A stretch of 64,000 nt of DNA. Source: Flaccisagitta enflata. Taxonomy: Eukaryota > Chaetognatha > Sagittoidea > Aphragmophora. The stretch spans positions 81,778,001 through 81,842,000 of the forward strand of contig OZ231126.1 of the NCBI GenBank assembly GCA_965153355.1, in the 5' to 3' direction. The translations under genes were made by a program, and so were the position numbers. Positions 56,870-64,000 of this stretch are shown piece by piece. Position 1 is the first letter of the stretch. Each line of letters starts with the position of its first letter. The notes below the pieces were generated by a model. It was not told the origin of the DNA. It saw only the letters and a list, made by a program, of their open reading frames with translations, and made no database searches.

Positions 56870-57510
56870 ATTTTAGTCATTTTCAGCATTTTCGAGTGTT
56901 AATTTGGTTCTTTTAAGCCCTTGGGGTCCCAATGGTCACAGTCCCCAGGGGCTCTTAACCTTTGTTACTGTTCCTCAATACCTAATGAAAGTATAGCGAT
57001 AGCAAATTTACTCTTCAGTTGACCATGAAGCAAAGATAACAACAAAAAGAGCTCCTGGAGGGTCCCTCGAGGGCTCCTATCCCTTATCTCTCAATATCCA
57101 TACTCTGCTAACAAATATCTTTTGAACTGGACCATTTCCAAGACTTTTTTACTAGAGATGATTTCTTTCTGCCTAAAATGACATGTAAAAATGGAATTTC
57201 CGCTAAAAATGCTGCATTCAGTTTTTTTTTGCTATTTTGGGCCCCCTTGAGAGCCCAAGGAGGGACCCCCAGGGGCTCCTATACCCTATTTCTCAATATC
57301 CATACTGTCCTATCAAGTGTCTTTTCATTTGGACCAATTCCAAGACTTTATACTGCAAATTTTTTTGGAGAAGAATTCTTTCAACCCAAAATATTGCTTT
57401 TAAAAAGGGAATTTTCACTAAAAATACTGCATTGCTTGATACACATATGTATGCCGCAGGAGCCGATATTCTCAGTGAATTTTTGGTCGGTTTATAGTTG
57501 TAAAGTGTTA
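56870..57510 (+). repeat. Repeat M, copies 2 and 3 in tandem
   Basis: Two diverged copies, split near 57180, each with CTC.AGGGGCTCCTAT.CCC, TCTCAATATCCATACT, a ...TTTTGA/CATTTGGACCA segment and TTCCAAGAC. The copy-3 reading 57178-57516 is open for 112 codons. Confidence 0.65.
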
Positions 57511-57848
57511 AAGTAAGGTCCTCTCCACAATTAGAGCTATCGGTGGGCATTGTAGCATGAAAAGTTTTCTCTCAGGACTTCCTCAGGCTGTGGTGCTTCT
57601 CCCTCTAGTAAAATGTATAGCTATGATTTACATAGTAAAAATAGCTCTATTAAAAAGAGATTTGAACTGAAAATAGCTAATTAGTGGTATTTTTGTGTGG
57701 TATAAAGGCTTGATTTTGTATTCATTCCTATGAAGCTGATATCAGCCATGATGTTCTTATTGCAATGTAAAAATGTCACCAATTTTTCCCAGGTTTATGT
57801 TTTCAGGAAATGCCCTTCATTGCAAGGCGTTTATTACACCCTGAGTGG
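57511..57848. other. MEK intron DNA
   Basis: No feature seen. Confidence 0.4.
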
Positions 57849-58062
57849 CAACAAGGCCAACACTTATAACTTTAACTTAAATAAGTTATAAGTCGCGTGA
57901 ATGACTTGACTTGACTTAGAATGATTCAGAATGACTTGGTATACCCTAAAATGACTTAAAGAAATAAAATCGATAAAAAAAGTAAAAGTGCGACGGACGG
58001 ACAGACGGACGGACGGACGGACGGACAAAGCGGGATGTAGAGTCGCGTGCACGCGACTAAGA
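57849..58062 (-). mobile_element. Family A, subfamily A3, complete
   Basis: AACAAGGCCAACACTTATAA head, AAGTTATAAGTCGCGTG, AATGACTT repeats, GACGGACGGACGGACGGAC core, GCGGGATGTAGAG and a perfect AGTCGCGTGCACGCGACT palindrome. Confidence 0.88.
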
Positions 58063-58398
58063 ATTGCAAATATGACAGATTTTTTCAAGAAAAAGTATCA
58101 AAAGGTGGGGAACTGTCTTTTTGGTGCCTGGGATGAGCAATGTTGAATGATATGAAGTTAAACAGGATGGCGAAAAAATTCAGCTCTGCCATTCCAGCCC
58201 TTGACAATTTGCTAGTAGGAGTCACCATCCAAGGACAACCCCACGACAGTAAATAACGTGACCATGGTATTTGGTTTTCCAAGTTCATGAATTAATGCTC
58301 ATAAGTTCTGTTTGGGAAGTTTTAGGATTTTTAACGGCAATCATTACACTTAGTAATTAAGTAATCTTTTTCCGCCGAAATGTCAGACCGGTGTTAAT
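58063..58398. other. MEK intron DNA
   Basis: No feature seen. Confidence 0.4.
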
Positions 58399-59037
58399 TC
58401 AGTATAGTCCAGTCTGTTGATGCAGAAAATTGAGCAAACTCGGTTTTTCTGGAACAAAGCTTGAAAATTTGCATACATGTATTCAAAATTATGTAGATCA
58501 TGATGATGATAAGTGCAGGTAAAAAAAATTTGAGCACGTATCCTAAAAATTCATGTGAAATTTTGAAAACCATGCCACCGCTAAACCGTCCTCCTCAGGG
58601 CAATGAAATTTTATGAGCAAGAAAATATGTGTTTTATATATGTTTATACCAAATTTCAGCTCTCTAGGTTAATTAGAAGCGAAGATATAACCGATTTACT
58701 TTTGGATATATTATTCGCAAAAATGCCTTTTTTTCTAAAAAAATGCAGTTTATATATATAAAAATAAATTGGCTATATCTCTGCTTCTGATAAAGCTAAA
58801 AAGCTGAAATTTGGTGTGCATATGAACAAAATCAAATTTCATTGCCCTCACTCTAGCGGTTTGGCGATGGCATGAATTTAAAAGATTTTTATGATTTTTT
58901 TAAAATAGGTGCTCAAATTCGTTTGGCCTGCACCTATCATTATAATGATCTACATACTTTTAAATACTTGTATATAAAATTTCAAGCTTTGTTCCGGAAA
59001 AGCCGAGTCCTTTCTGCAACAACCTGGACTAGTATAG
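58399..59037. mobile_element. Foldback element L next to a MEK exon
   Basis: TATAGTCCAG...TGTTGATGCAGAAA at the left is mirrored by TTTCTGCAACAACCTGGACT at the right. Further inverted pairs are AACTCGGTTTTTCTGGAACA with GTTCCGGAAAAGCCGAG and CAGGGCAATGAAATTT with AAATTTCATTGCCCTC. It ends about 75 bp from the coding exon at 59113. Confidence 0.8.
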
Positions 59038-59112
59038 TTGGTCGCCGTTTCTCCGAATGCGCCTTCAACAAGTTCCCTAACGCAGCAGATGGAGTTTGTA
59101 AAACATACTCAC

Positions 59113-59307
59113 CCGTATACTTGACGGTTTCAAAGAGCAAGGCTGCGTTTCTGGGTCTGGGCGAGATTTCGACTTGACTGGCATCAACGCTGAAAATACG
59201 ATCGATGACGTGAGGCTCGGGAGGAGGAATCGGGTACTTGCCAATGGCCAACTCAACCAAGGACAAACCCATCGACCATATATCACTTTGAACAGAGTAA
59301 TGAGTGC
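59113..59307 (-). CDS. MEK1/2-type MAP kinase kinase, subdomain VIII-X exon
   Basis: Minus-strand exon of 195 nt with acceptor CTCCATCTCTCAG and donor GTGAGTATG. It reads (G)[51 protein letters not shown] and [32 protein letters not shown] is a near-exact MEK signature, with SDIWSMG being the conserved subdomain IX. The PIPPP stretch begins the MEK-specific insert. The exon begins after the first base of the Gly codon and ends with a G that starts the Asp codon of the exon at 52004. Confidence 0.97.
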
Positions 59308-59313
59308 CTGAGA

Positions 59314-59315
<2 letters not shown>

Positions 59316-59389
<74 letters not shown>

Positions 59390-59391
59390 GA
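59316..59391. repeat. (GA)n then (CAGA)n microsatellite
   Basis: On the minus strand this is a CT array whose end lies 9 bp from the exon at 59307, so it forms the acceptor pyrimidine tract. Confidence 0.95.
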
Positions 59392-59819
59392 CAGAGAAAG
59401 ACGAACAGAGGAAGATATAGACGGAGTGAAAAGACATATTGCCAAGGAGAGGAGAGACGGAGATATATATAGAGGGAGTCATAGATAGTATCGAGGGATC
59501 ATTGATAACTCTAGAGCGGTTCTTCAGTAAAATTACCACCTTTTCATGAGCAGGAAATCACTTCACTGCAAGAGCTTAGTTTTGGGGTATTACCCTATAC
59601 TTCCAGAAATGTTTTGGTCAAGCGGTTTTTTAATTTTCAGACGGAAGAATAGATGGAAAATGATTTTTGAAGGTTCTTACGGTAAGCTTTTTTCGCGCTC
59701 TTTTTCTTTTTATTTTTCAGCGGACTTCAAGGACTTCAAGGAGTAGAATGCCATGGAAACCACCGGACACAACTCTATCAAATGAATCATGCCAAATCTT
59801 TCAAATTTTCACAACTCAC
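59392..59819. other. MEK intron, 59308-59819
   Basis: A 512-bp intron. Beyond the microsatellite no repeat family is recognised. Confidence 0.6.
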
Positions 59820-59926
59820 CCAAAAGTCTTTCTGGGGACATGTAGGATCGCGTTCCGACGAAAGAGTTGGCCATGGAATCGATGAGTTGGCCGCTGACGC
59901 CGAAATCGCATAATTTGATTTCACCT
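59820..59926 (-). CDS. MEK1/2-type MAP kinase kinase, activation-loop exon
   Basis: Minus-strand exon of 107 nt with acceptor TTCAACGTCCAG and donor GTGAGTTG. It reads (R)[35 protein letters not shown](G). It carries the DFG metal-binding motif, the SMANS activation segment with both serines phosphorylated by RAF in vertebrate MEK (Ser218 and Ser222 equivalents), [10 protein letters not shown], and the APE-like SPE of subdomain VIII. All key residues are intact, so the gene appears functional rather than a pseudogene. It is a cytoplasmic dual-specificity kinase activating ERK. Confidence 0.98.
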
Positions 59927-60462
59927 CTGGACGTTGAAAAGACATTCTTAATTTTGCTGTGATGAAACCGTCGTTACAAAACTGGATTCTTTTCATTTTG
60001 ACAATGATATACAAGCGACCACGAAATTACTTTGAATATATCAAAGTCAATAACGAAATTATAGAGATTAATTAAGAGAGTAAGACGCCATTTTATATAC
60101 AAATTGAAAGACAAATTGTTTAGTGCGTCCTTGAAATTCTATAAGTGGTTGTGTCCATCGGTCGGTCGGTTGGTTGGTCGGTTGCGCAAATGGTCGATTC
60201 AGAAGTCTTTCTTCATTCCTATCACCTCTCATGCCGTCTTACATTCATTCATTCATTCATTCATTCATTCATTCATTCATTCATTCATTCATTCATTCAT
60301 TCATTCATTCATTCATTCATTCATTCATTCATTCATTCATTCATTCATTCATTCATTAAAAACCTTTATTCACAAAGTCTTAATCAGCGAGGCGCTCATA
60401 TTGGTCATAACATGGCCTTCTTGTTGAGGCATTTTCGTTAAATGTCATTTGAATGTACGTAC
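59927..60462. other. MEK intron, 59927-60462
   Basis: A 536-bp intron containing a small family A-like scrap (GTCCATCGGTCGGTCGG, about 60151) and a TTCA array. Confidence 0.6.
60241..60357. repeat. (TTCA)n microsatellite
   Basis: About 29 perfect units inside a short MEK intron. Confidence 0.95.
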
Positions 60463-60538
60463 CTGGAATTGACGAGAATATTTGAAGGCTTAACGTCTCG
60501 ATGAATAATTTGATGTTTTTCGCGCAAATAGCTCAATC
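60463..60538 (-). CDS. MEK1/2-type MAP kinase kinase, catalytic-loop exon
   Basis: Minus-strand exon of 76 nt with acceptor CTTCCATTTCCACAG and donor GTACGTAC. It reads (G)[24 protein letters not shown]. It contains the HRDxKPSN catalytic loop (catalytic Asp, Lys and Asn intact), and [23 protein letters not shown] across the splice matches MEK1/2. This is the most upstream MEK exon recognised. The N-lobe exons (glycine loop, VAIK lysine, docking site) must lie to the right on the minus strand, probably beyond 64000. Confidence 0.97.
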
Positions 60539-60980
60539 CTGTGGAAATGGAAGAGTGGGAAAAGAAGAATCAACGGATCATTCAATCAATCAATCAATCA
60601 ATTGTTGCTTTAGGAAACCTGTCGCCCAAGGGCAATATGTGGTCAGCGATACCCGTTGCTCTGCTCTGTATGTTTGTCATTGTAGGTGATGGTTAGCAGG
60701 GCGGCGGTTCCAAAGGAGACGATGTCCTGTAGAACACAGGACACTGGGTTTGAGAGCTCCATTACACCACTGAATAACATGAAAAATTGACGAAAAATGA
60801 AAATTTCAATAATATACATTGAAGAAAATGAAAAATTGATGAAAAAAATGAAAAAATGCAAAGGTTTCCATTAAAAAGCAAAGAAAATTGATAAAAGATG
60901 AAAAAAGAAAATGTATTTGGAATCTAGTCATATCGTAGTATTTGTGAGTCTTTTTTTTCAAGTTAGCTTCCTTCTCTCAG
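60539..60980. other. MEK intron DNA with B end piece
   Basis: 60583-60602 is a short AATC array. 60620-60755 is a B cassette end: TCGCCCAAGGGCAATATGTG, GGTCAGCGATACCCGTTG, GGCGGTTCCAAAGGAGACGA, and TGTCCTGTAGAACACAGGA. Confidence 0.6.
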
Positions 60981-61196
60981 GTCCAACAGATTCATTCACT
61001 GAATTAAAAATCCAACAAGAATTCGTCCTAAACTACCGAAATGAATTGACTCAATATTGTGCAAACTCAATCACAGAAAAGAGTTATATTGACATGATTC
61101 TAAAACCAAAAAAACAAAACGATTCCAAATGGATGGTCAGCCCTCAGTGCAATTATCAGAAATCCAGAATTATGGAAACCTTTTCGTCTTTGAATG
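60981..61196 (+). CDS. Orphan exon-like ORF, unrecognised
   Basis: 216 nt with strong signals on both sides (TTCCTTCTCTCAG before, G|GTCAGT after) and open phase 1 to phase 1. The reading begins (G)PTDSFTELKIQQEFVLN, then YRNELTQYCANSITEKSY, IDMILKPKKQNDSKWMV and SPQCNYQKSRIMETFSSLN. It is not low complexity and holds two Cys. I recognise no domain. It lies on the strand opposite to MEK, inside a MEK intron or near the MEK 5' end, so it would belong to a nested gene or a neighbour, or be a decayed exon. Confidence 0.4.
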
Positions 61197-61324
61197 GTCA
61201 GTAATTCAATTCATATTCTTATCATTTTCACCACCATGACAAATGGATGAAATAACGGTAAGCCTGACTGACTTTCTGCTCACTAGCGGAGCAATCAGGG
61301 ACGTATTTGTATCAAAAAATTTTT
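61197..61324. other. Unassigned
   Basis: No feature seen. Confidence 0.4.
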
Positions 61325-61917
61325 GGGCAGCGGCCCCGAAGGGGCCGATGACCTATGCTTTCACATATGCAGAAATTTCTCCTTCTGTGTCCGTACCCCC
61401 CCCCCCCTTGGAGACTATATTCCAGCATTGAGGCCCAGATCCTAGCCTCAAGGCCCAAATCCCAGCTTCTAGGCCCAAATCCCAGCCTTGAGGCTCAAAT
61501 CCCAGTCTTGAGGCTCAAATCCCAGCCTCGAGGCTCAAATCCCAGCCTCCAGGCTCAAATCCCAGCATTGAAGCTCAAATCCCAGGCTCGAGGCTCAAAT
61601 CCCAGGCTTGAGGCTCAAATCCCAGGCTTGAGGCTCAAATCCCAGGCTTGAGGCTCAAATCCCAGGCTCAAGGCTCAAATCCCAGCCTCGAGGCTCAAAT
61701 CACAGCCTCGAGGCTCAAATTCCAGCCTCGAGGCTCAAATCACAGCCATGGAGCTCGAATCCCAGCCACCAGGCTCAAATCCAAGCCTCCAGGCTCAAAT
61801 CCCAGCCTCCAGGCTCAAATAAAATCAGCATAGGTCATCGGCCGCTGCCCCACTAACCACCTCATACCCACATACACTCACATAGGGGCAACGGGTACCG
61901 CTGACCATCCAACGCTT
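61325..61917 (+). mobile_element. B cassette, first of three in tandem
   Basis: GGGCAGCGGCCCCGAAGGGG, CGATGACCTATGCTTTCACA, then a minisatellite (61420-61820; unit AGGCTCAAATCCCAGCCTCG), then AGGTCATCGGCCGCTGCCCC and GGGTACCGCTGACCATCCAA. Confidence 0.85.
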
Positions 61918-61920
61918 TTT

Positions 61921-62577
61921 TGGGCAGCGGCCCCGAAGGGGACGAAGTCCTGTAGAACACAGGGGGACTTTCGTTCGTTCGTTAGTTAGTTCGTTCGTCC
62001 CCCCCCCTTATCAGGCCCCTCAGGCCTAAAATCTGGCCTCCCAGGCCTCAAATCCAGCCACTCAGGCCTCTAATCCAGCCTCTCAGGCCTCTAATCCAGC
62101 CTCTCAGGCCTCTAATCCAGCCTCTCAGGCCTCTAATCCAGCCTCTCAGGCCTCTAATCCAGCCTATCTGGCCTCAAATTCAGCCTCCCAGGCCTCAAAT
62201 CCGACCTAGCAGGCCTCAAACCTGGCCTTTCAGACCTCAAACTAGGCCTGCAGGCCTCAAATTGAAATTCCCATGCCTCAAACCTCCTCTCATACCTCAA
62301 ATTAGGCCTCAAGTTAGTCCCCTCAAGCTTCCAATTGGCATTCTCAGGCCTTCTTAGACCTCAATTTAAGCTCTTGAAGGCCTTCAGTCAACCCTTTATG
62401 TAGCATCTCATCCAGGTAAGGCAGGACAAACGAAAGTCCCCCTGTGTTCTATAGGACTTCGTCCCCTTCGGGGCCGCTGCCCTGCTTCCCCTCACTCCAA
62501 CTCACAATCACTCAAAGCAGGGCAGAGGGTATCGCTGACCATATATTGCCCTTGGGCGACCTGTTTGGCGTTTTGAG
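61921..62577 (+). mobile_element. B cassette, second of three
   Basis: GGGCAGCGGCCCCGAAGGGG, GAAGTCCTGTAGAACACAGG, a minisatellite (unit TCAGGCCTCTAATCCAGCCTC, 62000-62390), then GGACAAACGAAAGTCCCCCT and CGTCCCCTTCGGGGCCGCTG. It ends with ATATTGCCCTTGGGCGACCT. Its ends match the cassette at 41652. Confidence 0.88.
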
Positions 62578-62582
62578 CTTTT

Positions 62583-63231
62583 TGGGCAGCGGCCCCAAAG
62601 GGCCGATGTCCTGTAGGACACAGGGGGGATTTTCAGACGTCCCTCCTTCCGTCTGTCCTCCCGTCCTTCGGTCTGTCCGTCCGTCCGTCCCCCCCCCTCC
62701 GTTGGCCATCGGAGGCCTCAAATCCTCTGAGGCCTGATTTAGGCCCTCTAAGCTCTCAAATTAGCTCTCCAGGCCTCAAATCAGCTCTCCAGGACTCAAA
62801 TCAGCTCTCAAGGCCTCAAATCAGCTCTCCAGGCCTCAAATCAGCTCTCCAGGCCTAAAATCTGCCCCAGGCCTCAAATCAGCTCTCCAGGCCTCAAATC
62901 TAAGTTCCAGGCCTCAAATCGGCTCTCCGGACCTTAAATCTGTGTTCCAGGCCCCAAATCTGCCCCTCAGGTCTCAAATCTGCCCCTCAGGCCTCAGGCC
63001 TGCCCCCAGGCCTCAAATTTAATCTTCAGGCCTTAAATCTTTCCCCCAGACCTCAAATCCCGCTTCAATTACCTCTTGGGCCTGATTTATTACCCCTCAG
63101 GAAGTCTGGAAATTCCCCCTGTGTCCTACAGGACATCTGCCCTTTGGGGCCGCTGCCCTGCTCTCACACCACTACTTCAACTGATCACTCCAAGCAGGGC
63201 ATCGGGTACCGCTGACCATGTGCGATCCTTG
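62583..63231 (+). mobile_element. B cassette, third of three
   Basis: GGGCAGCGGCCCCAAAGGGC, GATGTCCTGTAGGACACAGG, a minisatellite (unit TCAGCTCTCCAGGCCTCAAA, 62710-63060), then CCCCCTGTGTCCTACAGGAC, GGGGCCGCTGCCCTGCTC and GGGTACCGCTGACCATG. Confidence 0.85.
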
Positions 63232-63338
63232 GATGACTAGTTGAGCATACAGCTCCTGCCCAGATGCCCTTGTGACCTTCTCCAGCACTACTCCTGCCTA
63301 CCCGCACGCGACTAGGATAGCCGTGTATCCGGCCTTGT
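63232..63338 (+). mobile_element. Family A right half attached to a B cassette
   Basis: TGAGCATACAGCTCCTGCCC, CTACCCGCACGCGACTAGGA, TAGCCGTGTATCCGGCCTTG. The same B-then-A-right-half junction occurs at 24780-24909. Confidence 0.8.
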
Positions 63339-63428
63339 TGATATAGAAAGAGAAATGATAGGCAGACAGAAAGACTGACAGATGGACAAATAGAAACAGG
63401 CAGAAAGATAGATAGACATAGAAAGACA

Positions 63429-63532
63429 CAAATACATACATACATACATACATACATACATACATACATACATACATACATACATACATACATACATACA
63501 TACATACATACATACACACATACATACATAGA
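63429..63532. repeat. (CATA)n microsatellite
   Basis: About 26 CATA units with one CACA. Confidence 0.95.
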
Positions 63533-64000
63533 GACATACATACAGACAGACTGAAAGATTGATTTTTAGGATGGAACGACCGTTTTATAGTCTATAGACT
63601 ACACTTTTTTTTTATATAAGAGACAGCTTCTTTAAAATCAGCCTGGGTGTTCTTAAATTTTTGTATGTTTTCAGCCTGAAATTCTCTAAAAGTGTTTTTA
63701 AGGGCTGAGATTGCAATCCCAGCTATTGATCATTAAAATATTTGGAGCTTATTATCCTATTTTAATAGGCCCCAATACAACGAATTATAAGCTTGATAGG
63801 ACTTTTTCACTGAAATAGGGCTCTAAACCTTATTTGTAAGGTCAAACATAGATGTTAACGACCAAAAAATGTGCATGAAAAAAATTATACTTTTTTGTTT
63901 GTCAAAGTGAGTAATTAGTGTAAATCAGTCTTAGTTCATGCCCTAAAAGACCGAATCATTCATAATCATGGAGCATAGTGATGAGCGCAATGCAATATGG
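63533..64000. other. Unassigned window edge
   Basis: AT-rich; no MEK N-lobe exon recognised. Confidence 0.4.

Noticed and set aside
57849-58062. Family A as a Helitron
   Set aside because: A hairpin next to CTAA at the end is suggestive, but there is no TC start, no usual spacing of about 10 bp between hairpin and end, and no A|T target. The class is left open.

Overview
This window is nuclear DNA from an animal, most likely an invertebrate with a repeat-rich genome and long introns. The evidence is spliced, family-typical animal genes (an integrin beta tail, a CD225/dispanin membrane protein, a MEK-type MAP kinase kinase), GT-AG introns, TTAGGG-type repeats and very dense microsatellites. 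I cannot assign a phylum. Coding exons total about 1.3 kb of 64 kb; the rest is intron, intergenic DNA and repeats.

Layout. 1-14297: probably upstream intron of the integrin gene, though no integrin exon is seen there. 14298-27666: the last three coding exons of an integrin beta gene (+ strand), with an 11.7-kb intron before the final exon. 27667-31752: 3' flank and spacer. 31753-33441: a complete three-exon dispanin gene (+ strand, about 174 aa predicted), with an AATAAA at 34020. 34026-45125: repeat-rich spacer, possibly holding the unseen last MEK exon. 45126-60538: five internal exons of a MEK1/2-type gene (- strand), converging on the dispanin gene. The 5' MEK exons lie beyond 64000. 60981-61196: an orphan exon-like ORF on the + strand, inside or beside the MEK gene.

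Gene roles. Integrin beta is an adhesion receptor and MEK the dual-specificity kinase of the ERK cascade that integrins commonly feed. The dispanin is a small two-pass membrane protein with two PPxY motifs. They are neighbours, and nothing here shows a dedicated joint system.

The novel content is the mobile and repeat DNA. Several families can be defined from this window by terminal repeats, target-site duplications (TSDs) and, in four cases, an internal empty-site control. They are: (A) a GTCC-rich element with a palindromic end, more than 30 copies; (B) cassettes in which inverted ends enclose a minisatellite; (D1/D2) MITEs of about 600 bp with 4-bp TSDs; (F, J, K) mariner-type MITEs with TA TSDs; (H) an element with a built-in expandable GA/CA microsatellite; and several large foldback elements, one with arms of about 650 bp. 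They nest in each other, so relative ages can be read. Microsatellites also abut several splice sites of the three genes.
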